Notes: generated by a model from the sequence alone, not told the origin. A DNA stretch of 64,000 bases from an uncultured Dorea sp. (GCA_910585725.1 CAJUFA010000004.1:1-64000); one strand, 5' to 3'; counted from the stretch's first letter, positions 18,362 through 28,291 are shown. Numbers and translations are program-made.

Positions 18362-20986
18362 CTATTTATTTGCAATCGCTGCCTGCGCTGCCGCAAGTCT
18401 TGCGATCGGTACGCGGAATGGTGAACAGGATACATAATCCAGACCAATCTTATGGCAGAACTCTACAGAACTTGGATCTCCGCCGTGCTCGCCGCAGATA
18501 CCGATATGAAGCGCCGGATTAGAAGGCTTACCTAACTTGATGGCAGTCTCCATCAACTTACCAACGCCTGTCTGGTCAAGCTTCGCAAACGGATCGTTCT
18601 CGTAGATCTTAGCATCATAGTATCCTTCCAGGAACTTACCTGAATCATCACGTGAGAAACCGAATGTCATCTGCGTCAGGTCGTTTGTACCGAAGCAGAA
18701 GAAATCAGCTTCCTTCGCAATCTCATCTGCTGTAAGAGCAGCTCTTGGGATCTCGATCATCGTACCAACCTCATAATCAAGCTCAATGCCTGCCGCCGCA
18801 ATCTCTGCATCTGCAGTCTCAACGACAAACTTCTTAACATACTTAAGCTCCTTGATGTCGCCGATCAACGGGATCATGATCTCCGGCTTAACCGCCCAGT
18901 CCGGATGAGCCTTCTTCACATTGATCGCCGCACGGATAACAGCCTTTGTCTGCATCTTTGCAATCTCAGGATAAGTAACCGCAAGACGGCATCCACGATG
19001 TCCCATCATCGGGTTAAACTCATGGAGAGAATCGATCAGAGTCTTAATCTGCTCTACGGTCTTGCCCTGAGCGTCTGCCAGCTTCTTGATATCTTCTTCC
19101 TCTGTAGGAACGAACTCATGAAGCGGCGGGTCTAAGAAACGAATTGTAACCGGATTGCCTTCCAAAGCTGTGTAAAGAGCCTCGAAGTCTCCCTGCTGAT
19201 ATGGCAGAATCTTCTCGAGAGCTGCTTCTCTCTCTTCTACAGTATCAGAGCAGATCATCTCACGGAATGCTGCGATTCTGTCTTCCTCAAAGAACATATG
19301 CTCCGTACGGCAAAGACCGATACCCTCTGCGCCAAGCTCAACAGCCTTCTTAGCGTCTGCCGGTGTGTCTGCATTTGTACGAACCTTTAATCTTCTGTAC
19401 TTGTCCGCCCATGCCATGATTCTGCCGAACTCTCCGGCGATCTTAGCGTCAACGGTAGGAATAATTCCGTCGTAGATGTTACCTGTCGTACCGTCGATAG
19501 AGATAGCGTCTCCCTCATGGAACTCTTTTCCTGCCAGTGTAAACTTCTTATTCTCCTCGTCCATAGCGATGTCGCCGCATCCGGATACACAGCATGTACC
19601 CATTCCACGGGCAACAACGGCTGCATGGCTTGTCATACCGCCGCGTACGGTCAGGATACCCTGAGAAGACTTCATACCAGTGATGTCTTCCGGTGATGTC
19701 TCAAGACGTACCAGAACGACCTTCTCGCCTCTTGCATGCCACTCAACAGCATCTTCTGCCGTAAATACGATCTTACCGCAAGCAGCTCCCGGAGAAGCTC
19801 CAAGACCCTTGCCCATCGGTGTAGCAGCTTTCAGAGCGGCAGCGTCGAACTGTGGATGAAGCAGCGTGTCAAGGTTACGTGGATCGATCATTACAACAGC
19901 TTCTTCTTCTGTTCTCATACCCTCGTCTACAAGGTCGCACGCGATCTTAAGAGCAGCCTGAGCCGTTCTCTTACCGTTACGTGTCTGCAGCATGTACAGT
20001 TTGCCGTGCTCTACCGTAAACTCCATATCCTGCATGTCTCTGTAGTGCTTCTCAAGCGTCTCGCATACCTTCTTGAACTCGACAAATGCCTCTGGGAACT
20101 TCTGCTCCATCTCGGAGATGTGCATCGGTGTACGTACGCCTGCAACTACGTCCTCGCCCTGTGCATTGGTCAGGAATTCGCCGAACAGACCATTCGCGCC
20201 TGTAGCAGGGTCACGTGTAAATGCAACGCCTGTACCGCAGTCGTCGCCCATGTTTCCGAATGCCATAGACTGTACGTTAACAGCGGTTCCCCATGAATAT
20301 GGGATATCATTGTCACGACGGTATACGTTAGCTCTCGGGTTGTCCCATGAACGGAATACTGCCTTAATGGCGCCCATCAACTGTTCCTTCGGGTCAGACG
20401 GGAAGTCTGTTCCGATCTTCTCTTTATATTCTGCCTTAAACTGTCCTGCAAGCGCTTTCAGATCATCAGCCGTAAGCTCAACATCCTGCTTAACGCCCTT
20501 CTCATCTTTCATCTTGTCGATCAGCTCTTCAAAATATTTCTTACCTACTTCCATAACTACGTCGGAGTACATCTGGATAAATCTTCTGTAACAGTCCCAT
20601 GCCCAGCGAGGATTGCCGGACTTCTCTGCCAATGTCTCCACAACGTCTTCATTCAGACCAAGGTTCAGGATAGTATCCATCATACCCGGCATGGATGCTC
20701 TTGCTCCGGAACGCACGGAAACAAGCAGCGGATTCTCTTTATCACCAAACTTTTTCTCCGTGATTTCTTCCATCTTCGTAACGGCTTCCATGATCTGCCC
20801 CATGATCTCGTCGTTGATCGTTCTTCCGTCTTCATAGTACTGTGTACAGGCCTCTGTCGTGATCGTAAAGCCCTGCGGTACCGGAAGTCCCAAGCTCGTC
20901 ATCTCAGCAAGGTTCGCGCCTTTACCACCAAGAAGATTTCTCATGGTTGCGTTACCCTCTTTGAACATATAAACCCATTTTGCCAT
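18362..20986 (-). CDS. ppdK: Pyruvate, phosphate dikinase
   Basis: The 874-residue protein has the full PPDK layout. The N-terminal nucleotide-binding domain includes LLGGKGANLAEMTSLGLPVP. The central swivelling domain carries the phospho-histidine His454 in GGMTSHAAVVARGMG. The C-terminal PEP/pyruvate TIM barrel contains GLCRTEHMF, MMGHRGCRL, FGTNDLTQMTFG and the catalytic cysteine region HIGICGEHGG. It interconverts pyruvate+ATP+Pi and PEP+AMP+PPi, and in many clostridia supports PPi-linked glycolysis or gluconeogenesis from pyruvate. It is monocistronic, with a strong promoter that contains a palindrome. Confidence 0.97.
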   Translation of the reverse strand: MAKWVYMFKEGNATMRNLLGGKGANLAEMTSLGLPVPQGFTITTEACTQYYEDGRTINDEIMGQIMEAVTKMEEITEKKFGDKENPLLVSVRSGARASMPGMMDTILNLGLNEDVVETLAEKSGNPRWAWDCYRRFIQMYSDVVMEVGKKYFEELIDKMKDEKGVKQDVELTADDLKALAGQFKAEYKEKIGTDFPSDPKEQLMGAIKAVFRSWDNPRANVYRRDNDIPYSWGTAVNVQSMAFGNMGDDCGTGVAFTRDPATGANGLFGEFLTNAQGEDVVAGVRTPMHISEMEQKFPEAFVEFKKVCETLEKHYRDMQDMEFTVEHGKLYMLQTRNGKRTAQAALKIACDLVDEGMRTEEEAVVMIDPRNLDTLLHPQFDAAALKAATPMGKGLGASPGAACGKIVFTAEDAVEWHARGEKVVLVRLETSPEDITGMKSSQGILTVRGGMTSHAAVVARGMGTCCVSGCGDIAMDEENKKFTLAGKEFHEGDAISIDGTTGNIYDGIIPTVDAKIAGEFGRIMAWADKYRRLKVRTNADTPADAKKAVELGAEGIGLCRTEHMFFEEDRIAAFREMICSDTVEEREAALEKILPYQQGDFEALYTALEGNPVTIRFLDPPLHEFVPTEEEDIKKLADAQGKTVEQIKTLIDSLHEFNPMMGHRGCRLAVTYPEIAKMQTKAVIRAAINVKKAHPDWAVKPEIMIPLIGDIKELKYVKKFVVETADAEIAAAGIELDYEVGTMIEIPRAALTADEIAKEADFFCFGTNDLTQMTFGFSRDDSGKFLEGYYDAKIYENDPFAKLDQTGVGKLMETAIKLGKPSNPALHIGICGEHGGDPSSVEFCHKIGLDYVSCSPFRVPIARLAAAQAAIANK

Positions 20987-21034
20987 TTGTCATGACCTCC
21001 TAAAAACTAAAAATTTTTCTAAGTCGCACATAAT

Positions 21035-21063
21035 ATTTTACTGGTTTTACCAGTATTCGTCAA
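21035..21063 (-). promoter_or_regulatory. ppdK promoter
   Basis: Minus strand TTGACG (21063-21058) and TAAAAT (21040-21035) with a 17-base spacer. Transcription would start near 21028, about 40 bases upstream of the ppdK ATG. The spacer is filled by a palindrome described separately. Confidence 0.7.
21039..21055. promoter_or_regulatory. Operator-like palindrome in the ppdK promoter spacer
   Basis: TACTGGTTTTACCAGTA is two perfect 7-base arms around TTT. It occupies nearly the whole -10/-35 spacer and touches the -10 box, so a bound protein would block polymerase. The TGGTnnnACCA core is the type recognised by GntR/FadR-subfamily regulators such as PdhR-like proteins. No such regulator gene is in the window. 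Confidence 0.55.
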
Positions 21064-21110
21064 GTATTTCCAATTAGTTTCCGGCATAATTTCCGATATA
21101 AACTTATGGT

Positions 21111-21764
21111 TTACTGCAGCAGGTATTCTATAAAACACGCCGCCGTTTCCTGATTCTGACCGTTGACCGGAAGCGCCGCATAGACCTTTTCATAAGCGAC
21201 CATCTCTTCTTGTTCCAGAATATTTCCGTCTTTCAGACACACTCCGTAATCCAATACGGCTTCGCCGTAGTCCCCGGCCCTCTCCCCCAGAACTTCTCCC
21301 ATATCCTGGAAACCGTCCTGACTTCCATACTCTTCATAGACCCTTTCCGGACAGATCAGTACGTCCACCGCCCCCGCCCCCATAAGCGTCGTAAGAGCCG
21401 TCTTACTCGTCATGCCGCCTCCGTCGTCCGGTATATTGGCACGTACCCGTACAATTCCGTCCTTCCCGTCAATATCTGCGTATTGGGAAAATGCCTCCGC
21501 CAGCCACTCTGCCTTAAGATTATCTCCCCCGACCACTATCACATTCAAGAATACGGCGGTATGCCTTCCTTTGTACATCGTCGCTCCAAGGCAGACCGCC
21601 AGCGCCACGCAAACTATCCCGGCAAGCCATCCCTTATAATACATCCACAGATACTCAATCTTCTTCCCCGCCGACATAGTCCCCCATGTCGCTTTCACGA
21701 TATCCTCTTCTCTTAATACACCGTTCCCGCTATCTTCCCTCTTATCTTTTCTTGTTTCCTCCAT
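21111..21764 (-). CDS. Membrane-anchored protein of unknown function
   Basis: The 217-residue protein has a charged cytosolic N-terminus of about 42 residues, one membrane helix (GWLAGIVCVALAVCLGATMY, around residues 45-64) and an outside domain of about 150 residues. The outer part includes NVIVVGGDNLKAEWLAEAF and a segment VDVLICPERVYEEYG that recalls the ligand-facing strands of periplasmic-binding folds. I do not recognise the family. It lies between ppdK and the oxidoreductase gene, on the same strand as both, with about 125-base gaps. Confidence 0.6.
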   Translation of the reverse strand: MEETRKDKREDSGNGVLREEDIVKATWGTMSAGKKIEYLWMYYKGWLAGIVCVALAVCLGATMYKGRHTAVFLNVIVVGGDNLKAEWLAEAFSQYADIDGKDGIVRVRANIPDDGGGMTSKTALTTLMGAGAVDVLICPERVYEEYGSQDGFQDMGEVLGERAGDYGEAVLDYGVCLKDGNILEQEEMVAYEKVYAALPVNGQNQETAACFIEYLLQ

Positions 21765-21889
21765 CCTGGCCCTTCTCCCCTGTAATTTCTCTATATCGCC
21801 TGTTTAATTCTCTTCCCCGATGACATTCCACATTTTCTTTTCTGCCTGTACGGACGCAAGGCATATTGCCGGAAGACATACATATCCTG

Positions 21890-23197
21890 CTATTTCGCAA
21901 AATCGGCAATCTTCACCGGACAGCCGTCATGCGTCCTGGAATACTCTGCCGCCAACGCGCAGTAATGACTTTCCAGAGAGCGTTCCAGAGAGGTCACATA
22001 GGAGCTTTCCTCCTTCTCGCCGCTTATCATATCCAGGAATTCCACCACCATGCGGTCGTCTCCGCCGCCATGACCTGAAAAATCTTCCGCGAGACCTGCG
22101 ACATCTATATACTCTGTCGGCATGTCTACAGCGAACCTATGTATACTGAGTTCGCATTCTTCCGGCTTTCCTGTCATATCTACCCGAATCTCGCCTTTGG
22201 TACCCATGAATCTGGCATATCTGGTGGTACCCGGCGTGAAGGCACACATCGTAAAACTCATTGTGGTTCCGTCCGTCATCTGCATATTCACCACCTGATG
22301 ATCCACCACGTCGTTATTACAATGATATACACATCTTCCATATCTTCCTTCTCTCAGCTCATTCATAAGCTTCTCTTCCGTCGGTCCTGACGGTACCAGA
22401 ACTTCCAGAGGCCAGCGCCTGTTGCCCCTGCGGTACCCCATTCCCTTCAGATCCATATAGATCTTCTCCGCATCAAACGGACATTCTTCCTTTACTTTGC
22501 ATCCGTCCAGACATCTCTCTGCGCACCCTGCCGGCGCGTTTTCCTTCTTAAAGAGATAAGTATCTCCATATGAGGTAATAGATTCACAGGTCTTTCCCGC
22601 AAGCCAGGGATATAGATCCATATCATGACAGCATTTCTGCAGGATCATCGGACTCGTCTCTTTGGAATTCGACCAGTTTCCGCGCACAAAACTGTGCGCC
22701 TGATGGAACCATCCCACATTTTCCGAAGCCATGATGGATACCACATCTCCGATCACTCCGGAATCCAGCAGTTCCTTTACTTTCTGATAGATCGGAGTAT
22801 AGCGGAGCACATGACACACCACTACTTTACGCCCGCAGCGTTTTGCCGTCTTTGCAAGCCTCTTACATTCTTCAAGCTCCGGTGATACCGGTTTCTCAAG
22901 CAGCACGTGGTAGCCCTTCTCAAGCGCCTCCACCGCATGCGCTACATGCTGCCGGTCCTGAGTTGCAATAATCATGACGTCGGCAAGCTTCTCCTGCTTC
23001 AACATCTCTTCGGCGCTGGAAAAACATGCTTTCTTCGGCACATCGTATTCCCCCGCAGCAAGCTCGACCTTCTCACTGTCAATATCCGCAATGGCTGCAA
23101 TCTCCATCTTATCCGGATGAAGCTTTGCAGACTTTGCATAGGTCTCTCTTCCCCTGTTTCCCAGTCCCGCGACGGCTACTTTTACTGGTTTATTCAT
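21890..23197 (-). CDS. Gfo/Idh/MocA-family oxidoreductase
   Basis: The 435-residue protein has an N-terminal NAD(P) Rossmann domain (VAVAGLGNRGRETYA) and the family motif EKPVSPELEECK near residue 100. The C-terminal alpha/beta domain has a cysteine cluster (CAERCLDGCKVKEECPF, around residues 222-238) and a His-rich patch SGHGGGDDRM. Members oxidise or reduce sugars, inositols and related polyols. The Cys cluster is seen in some clostridial members and could bind metal. No sugar-catabolic neighbours indicate the substrate. Confidence 0.85.
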   Translation of the reverse strand: MNKPVKVAVAGLGNRGRETYAKSAKLHPDKMEIAAIADIDSEKVELAAGEYDVPKKACFSSAEEMLKQEKLADVMIIATQDRQHVAHAVEALEKGYHVLLEKPVSPELEECKRLAKTAKRCGRKVVVCHVLRYTPIYQKVKELLDSGVIGDVVSIMASENVGWFHQAHSFVRGNWSNSKETSPMILQKCCHDMDLYPWLAGKTCESITSYGDTYLFKKENAPAGCAERCLDGCKVKEECPFDAEKIYMDLKGMGYRRGNRRWPLEVLVPSGPTEEKLMNELREGRYGRCVYHCNNDVVDHQVVNMQMTDGTTMSFTMCAFTPGTTRYARFMGTKGEIRVDMTGKPEECELSIHRFAVDMPTEYIDVAGLAEDFSGHGGGDDRMVVEFLDMISGEKEESSYVTSLERSLESHYCALAAEYSRTHDGCPVKIADFAK

Positions 23198-23259
23198 CTT
23201 TCCACCCTTCTTTCCACTTAGTAATCATGCCCTTTTTCTCTTCTGATTTTTAATAACAA

Positions 23260-23320
23260 AAAGGCTTCCATATGAACAACCGCTGTATTACATAACGTAA
23301 TTGTTTATATGGCAGCCTTT
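23260..23320 (-). terminator. Terminator after the M18 aminopeptidase
   Basis: Twenty-base arms at 23260-23279 and 23301-23320 pair with two imperfect positions, and the minus strand continues GCCTTTTTGTTATT with a T tract. A small palindrome (TTACATAACGTAA) sits in the loop. It lies 36 bases after the aminopeptidase stop. Confidence 0.7.
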
Positions 23321-23355
23321 CCACTCCCAGTTATTTCCTATATTCCGACACCTTC

Positions 23356-24753
23356 TTAGATCCCTGTCAAAAATGCCTTATATCCTTTATAAGCTTCATA
23401 CACGTCGGCCTTACTGGTCACCTCCCACGGCGCATGCATGGACAACACGGCGACGCCGCTGTCGATCACTTCCATGCCATAGTTCGCCATGATATAGGCG
23501 ATCGTTCCGCCTCCGCCTACGTCTACCTTGCCAAGCTCAGCGTACTGATACGCCACATCTCCGGCATCCATCGCTCTTCTGATCTGCGCCAGATACTCCG
23601 CATTCGCGTCGTTCGATCCGCCTTTTCCTCTGCTTCCGGTAAATTTATTGAAAACCAGTCCCTTTCCAAAGAACGCCGAACTGCGCTTCTCAAATGCCTC
23701 TGCAAACATCGGGTCAAACGCCGCGCTAACATCCGATGAAAGCATCTTGGAATTCTGCAAAGTACGTCTAACCTTGAGTTCTGATTCTCCGCCCTCTAAC
23801 GCAATAAGCTCGGCGATCACATTCTCAAAGAAACGTGAATGCATGCCCGTCGCTCCTACGCTTCCGATCTCTTCCTTATCTACCAGGATACAGCAAGCCG
23901 TCCTGTCGGTCTCTTCCACATCTAACATAGCGAATAATGATGTGAACGCACATACTCTGTCATCCTGACCATACGCCAGAATCATGCTTCTGTCGATACC
24001 GCAGTCTCTCGCCTTACCCGCCGGAACGATTTCCAACTCAGCCGAACCAAAATCATCCTCTTCTATATCGTAACATTCCTTCAGAATCCGTAAAACATTC
24101 GCCTTTACAGCCTCTTTCTCCTCTTTATCAAGCCCTTCTTCCATCTCGATCGGACGGCTTGCCAGAAGCAGATCCAGCTTCTCGCCTTCTATCACTTCCT
24201 TCGCCTTCTTCTCCATCTGCTGCGCCGCAAGATGCACGAGAAGATCCGTGATAACGAATACCGGATCATCCTCATTCTCTCCGATATTTACATGAATCAC
24301 CGTACCGTCTTTCTTCGCAACAACGCCATGAAGCGCTAACGGAAGCGTAACCCACTGATATTTCTTGATTCCTCCGTAATAATGCGTATCCAGATAAGAG
24401 AATTCATCACTCTCATACAGCGGATTCTGCTTCACATCAATACGCGGAGAATCAATATGGGCCCCCAGAATATTCATCCCCTCCTCAAGCGGTTTCCTGC
24501 CGATATGGAAAACAGCAACCGCCTTATCCATACATACGGCATATACTTTATCCCCGGCTTTCAACGGCTCTCCGGCTTTCAGAACCTCTTCCAAAGCCCG
24601 GTATCCTTTCTTCTCAATCCTCTCTACCGTAGCCCGGACGCATTCCCGCTCCGTCTTTCCGGCATCCAGGCATAACTTGTATTCTTTCGCTACCTGTTCC
24701 AACTGTTCAAGATCGGCGGATGTATAAGACTTCCATACATTTTTTCTCTCCAT
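23356..24753 (-). CDS. M18-family aminopeptidase
   Basis: The 465-residue protein has the metallopeptidase signature of M18 (aspartyl aminopeptidase/ApeA): metal-ligand segment LGAHIDSPRIDVKQN near residue 95, DKEEIGSVGATGMHSRF near residue 300, and the C-terminal SMHAPWEVTSKADVYE with a metal His. It removes N-terminal residues from peptides in the cytoplasm, using two Zn2+ or Co2+ ions. It sits alone between dapF and the oxidoreductase gene, with its own terminator. Confidence 0.92.
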   Translation of the reverse strand: MERKNVWKSYTSADLEQLEQVAKEYKLCLDAGKTERECVRATVERIEKKGYRALEEVLKAGEPLKAGDKVYAVCMDKAVAVFHIGRKPLEEGMNILGAHIDSPRIDVKQNPLYESDEFSYLDTHYYGGIKKYQWVTLPLALHGVVAKKDGTVIHVNIGENEDDPVFVITDLLVHLAAQQMEKKAKEVIEGEKLDLLLASRPIEMEEGLDKEEKEAVKANVLRILKECYDIEEDDFGSAELEIVPAGKARDCGIDRSMILAYGQDDRVCAFTSLFAMLDVEETDRTACCILVDKEEIGSVGATGMHSRFFENVIAELIALEGGESELKVRRTLQNSKMLSSDVSAAFDPMFAEAFEKRSSAFFGKGLVFNKFTGSRGKGGSNDANAEYLAQIRRAMDAGDVAYQYAELGKVDVGGGGTIAYIMANYGMEVIDSGVAVLSMHAPWEVTSKADVYEAYKGYKAFLTGI

Positions 24754-24886
24754 GGTCGATCACAACCTCCCTTTTTATCATTTCTAATACACATTATACC
24801 AGATTGTCAACAATCTTCCATCCTTCTTTTACTTAAATTTTTCTAAACACTTACTTTATATTCCTAAACCAACATACGGCGGCAGC

Positions 24887-25744
24887 TTACACACTTCTTA
24901 GTTTTTCCGCAAATTCATTGCTTAATGTAATCTTTGCCACATAAAATACATCGCCGGTCATATATACTGTCCAATCGTCCTCAATCTCCACCTGAAGTTC
25001 TCCTCCCGGCATATGGACGATCACCTTATTATTAGTCATTCCAAGCTTATACGCCACGCCTGCCGCCGCACATGCTCCTGTTCCTGACGCCAGCGTGTAG
25101 CCTGCGCCTCTCTCATATATCTCGATTGCGACATGCTCTTTATCGACCACCTTCATGATCTGTGTATTCACACGATTCGGGAAATACCTCGCCATCTCCG
25201 CATAATCCCCTATCTTGCATACCAACGGCTTCGAGATCTCCCTCATAGGGATAACACAATGAGGATTACCGATCGACACACAGGTAACCGGATACAGTGT
25301 TCTTCCAAATACCATATCTTCATTGATAACTTCCCTGTCTTCTCCCGTCACCGGAATATCCTCACTGCGGAAAGACAATTGCCCCATAGACACCCGCAGA
25401 CGGCTTCCGTCTTCATTCAGGAAGGTTACTTCAACCGGACCGTTCCCTGTAAACAATCTAAAATTCTTCTTCTGTATATAACTTGCGTCCTTTAGATATT
25501 TTGCAAAGATACGCACTCCGTTTCCGCTGGTCTCCGATTCGCTTCCATCCGGATTCCATACCTTGACATGCATTCCGTCTTCCCCAAGAATCGGCCCCTC
25601 TAAGATTCCGTCAGAACCAAGACCCGCGTTCCGGTCGCAGATCATCTTCACATTCTCCGGATTCAATTCCAACTCATTCTTATTCGGATCAAACACAACG
25701 TAATCATTACCAAGCCCATGGTAACGCTCTAATACTACCTTCAT
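24887..25744 (-). CDS. dapF: Diaminopimelate epimerase
   Basis: The 285-residue protein begins with the conserved RYHGLGNDYVVFD. The two catalytic cysteines are in the expected contexts: ETSGNGVR near residue 77, with Ser before GNGVR, and ASGTGACAAAGVAY near residue 224. In most DapF proteins the first motif reads xxCGNGxR, so Ser in place of Cys is unusual. It may mean reduced epimerase activity or a related racemase function. Family membership and the fold are clear. It is the last of a run of minus-strand genes after the TPR lipoprotein. Confidence 0.85.
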   Translation of the reverse strand: MKVVLERYHGLGNDYVVFDPNKNELELNPENVKMICDRNAGLGSDGILEGPILGEDGMHVKVWNPDGSESETSGNGVRIFAKYLKDASYIQKKNFRLFTGNGPVEVTFLNEDGSRLRVSMGQLSFRSEDIPVTGEDREVINEDMVFGRTLYPVTCVSIGNPHCVIPMREISKPLVCKIGDYAEMARYFPNRVNTQIMKVVDKEHVAIEIYERGAGYTLASGTGACAAAGVAYKLGMTNNKVIVHMPGGELQVEIEDDWTVYMTGDVFYVAKITLSNEFAEKLRSV

Positions 25745-25845
25745 ACCATACCTCCATATCCCGTCCGGGGTTTTAAACTCTATTTACATCATAACAGGCA
25801 TTATTCCCCTTTTCAATATAATTCCGGAACTTTATCCTGTTTTGT

Positions 25846-26370
25846 TTACCTTGTTTCTAAAAACTCCCTCTCCTTTTGCGCCGTCCCGTCATCCGGATAT
25901 TCGGAGATATATTTGTCTAACTCAACCTTGGCGCTCTCCCAGTCTTCCGCCTGTTCATACGCCACAATCATATTATATTTCATCTCCTGCTCCATCTCGG
26001 CGCTGTTGCCCTCCGTTCCAATACCAAGACGGAAATAATTCTGGGCGGACACCGGATTATCAAGCTTCAACTCACAGCTTCCGATAAAATTATAAAGCGT
26101 CCCCGTCAGCTGCGCCTCATTCTCCAATGCGTCCAGAAACGCCTCTTTTGCCCCTTCATAGTCTTTCTGTTCCCATCTGGCAATTCCGATTCCCCTGTAT
26201 GCGTCCCCTATATTCACGCCGGCTTCCACTGCTTCTTCAAATGCCGCCGCCGCTTCCTCATACTGTCCTGCTTCCAGGTATTCCACTCCCTTCTCGGCAG
26301 GATTTCCCTGACAGCCCGCGAGCAGAAAACCCATAAGAAATACAGCTGTTATTCTTCCTATATACTTCAT
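25846..26370 (-). CDS. TPR-repeat lipoprotein
   Basis: The 174-residue protein starts at 26370, after AGGAGGAAAT. It has a lipoprotein signal peptide ending LLAGC (Cys19 or so), then tandem tetratricopeptide repeats (YLEAGQYEEAAAAFEEAVEAG, then DYEGAKEAFLDALENEA, then DNPVSAQNYFRLG). It would be anchored outside the membrane as a protein-interaction scaffold. It begins eight bases after the metal ATPase gene ends and probably shares its transcript. Its partner is unknown. Confidence 0.8.
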   Translation of the reverse strand: MKYIGRITAVFLMGFLLAGCQGNPAEKGVEYLEAGQYEEAAAAFEEAVEAGVNIGDAYRGIGIARWEQKDYEGAKEAFLDALENEAQLTGTLYNFIGSCELKLDNPVSAQNYFRLGIGTEGNSAEMEQEMKYNMIVAYEQAEDWESAKVELDKYISEYPDDGTAQKEREFLETR

Positions 26371-26378
26371 ATTTCCTC

Positions 26379-28241
26379 CTATACGGTATATTTCGCCACA
26401 CCTGTAGAGTTCAGGATTGCGACAAACATAACCCCCACCTCCGAAAGGATGGCCTCCCACATATTAAACCATCCCGTAACCGCAAGCACCAATATCAATA
26501 TTTTTATAAAGAGCGCAAACGTAATGTTCTGGTTCACAATTTTAAGAGTTTCTCTTGCTATCTTAATAGCGTCTACAATTCTCGGCAGTTCATCTTCTAT
26601 CAGAATTACATCCGCCGCTTCAATCGCGGCAGACGCTCCTGTCGCTCCCATCGCAATTCCTACGTCTGCTCTTGCAAGAATAGGCGCGTCGTTGATTCCG
26701 TCTCCTACACAGACCAAACGTTCTCCATTCCCCTGGATACTTAAGAAATCTTCTACATGCTCTAATTTATCCTCCGGCAGAAGATTTGTATATGCATAAT
26801 CCATCTCAAGTTCTCTGGCAATCGGAATACTTGCTTTCCCTGTGTCTCCGGTAAGCATAACCAAAACCGCGCCGCACTTATCCTTCAGATACCGGAATGT
26901 ATCTCTCGTATCTTCCTTTATCGAGTCTCTAATCACAATATATCCCGCATACAATCTTCCGACCGCGACATAGAGCACCGTCCCATCCTGATCCACGTCC
27001 GCACAGAATATATTCTGTCTGTCCATCAGTTTTTTATTTCCTACATAGACCCTCTGCCCTTCAAACATGGCGCTTACACCATATCCCGGCATCTCCTTCA
27101 TCCCGTATACTTTCCTCTGATCAACATGTCTTCGGTATTCTTCTAATAACGACTGCGCAATCGGATGATTCGAGTAAGACTCCACATGCGCCGCAATCCG
27201 CAGAAGTTCCTCTCTGGTCATATGAAACGCCCTGACGTCCGTTACTTTAAACACCCCTTCTGTCAGCGTCCCCGTCTTGTCAAATATAAACGTATCCGCC
27301 CTTGCAAGATCCTCCAGATAATTTCTTCCTTTCACTACGATTCCCTGTCGTGCCGCCGACGCAATTCCCCCAAGAAACGCAATGGGGATAGACAGCACCA
27401 AACCGCACGGACACGCCACCACAAGGAATATCAGACCCCTGTATATCCATGTATCCCAATTCCCATAAGAAAAAGTCAGCGAAGGATATGCCATAACCGC
27501 CAGGGAACACAACAGCATAACCGGAGTATAGATCCTCAGAAAACGCGCGATAAAATGCTCGCTGTCCGCCTTGCGCTCCTGTGCTTCTTCCACCATCTTC
27601 ATGATTCTGGCAACGGCAGAATCTTCGTATGTCTCAAGAACCTTGGCCTCTACGGCAGCGCTTAAGTTAATACACCCGCTGTATATCTTATCGCCTGCGC
27701 CCACCGGAAGCGGCTCGGCTTCCCCTGTCAATGTCTTCATGTCTATATCTGATATTCCGAACGTAACCATGGCATCCGCAGGTATCCTCTCTCCAGGCTT
27801 GATAATGATCAGATGTCCCGGCTTGAGCGCCGCCGGATCAACCTTAAATTCTCTCCCATGCACAATCCTCGTGGCATACTCCGGTCGAATATCAATTAAC
27901 CCCTGGATTTCCCGCTTGGTATTATCCGTCGTATACGCCTCAAACAACATTCCCAGTTCAAATAATAACATAACAAATACGCCCTCTGTATATCTTTCGA
28001 TTCCAAGAGCGCCGATTGTTGCAAGAATAATCAATGTATATTCCGTCAGAAACCTCTTCTGCATCATATTCTCTTCTAATCTTCGGAACGATTCAAATCC
28101 GATGATCAGATATGCAAACAAAAACCAGCCAAATATGATCCTTTCATCCAGAATATAATCCGTATCTGCAATCACTGCCCCCGCATACACGATTACTCCC
28201 ACGATATAGATGATGCATCTTCTTTTCAACTGCTTCGTCAT
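26379..28241 (-). CDS. Zn/Cd-type heavy-metal P-type ATPase without metal-binding N-domain
   Basis: The 620-residue P1B ATPase has the actuator TGEAEPLPV, the membrane CPC motif in VVACPCGLVLSIP, phosphorylation site DKTGTLTEG, and hinge GDGINDAPILARADVG. The conserved His-Pro (HPIAQSL) of the nucleotide domain is present. It lacks an N-terminal HMA or His-rich domain and starts close to the first membrane helix. The CPC motif and the adjacent cadC indicate export of Cd2+, Zn2+ or Pb2+. The gene follows cadC by 50 bases and precedes a TPR lipoprotein by eight. Confidence 0.92.
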   Translation of the reverse strand: MTKQLKRRCIIYIVGVIVYAGAVIADTDYILDERIIFGWFLFAYLIIGFESFRRLEENMMQKRFLTEYTLIILATIGALGIERYTEGVFVMLLFELGMLFEAYTTDNTKREIQGLIDIRPEYATRIVHGREFKVDPAALKPGHLIIIKPGERIPADAMVTFGISDIDMKTLTGEAEPLPVGAGDKIYSGCINLSAAVEAKVLETYEDSAVARIMKMVEEAQERKADSEHFIARFLRIYTPVMLLCSLAVMAYPSLTFSYGNWDTWIYRGLIFLVVACPCGLVLSIPIAFLGGIASAARQGIVVKGRNYLEDLARADTFIFDKTGTLTEGVFKVTDVRAFHMTREELLRIAAHVESYSNHPIAQSLLEEYRRHVDQRKVYGMKEMPGYGVSAMFEGQRVYVGNKKLMDRQNIFCADVDQDGTVLYVAVGRLYAGYIVIRDSIKEDTRDTFRYLKDKCGAVLVMLTGDTGKASIPIARELEMDYAYTNLLPEDKLEHVEDFLSIQGNGERLVCVGDGINDAPILARADVGIAMGATGASAAIEAADVILIEDELPRIVDAIKIARETLKIVNQNITFALFIKILILVLAVTGWFNMWEAILSEVGVMFVAILNSTGVAKYTV

Positions 28242-28291
28242 GCCACTTTTCCTTTTGATAACTTTAACAACTGTTTTTTATTATATGATGT

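Noticed and set aside
15211..18447. Long N-terminal form of the Res protein starting at 18447
   Set aside because: The extra 59 residues would read through the ppdK terminator hairpin and the ppdK 3' end, and the ribosome site supports 18270.
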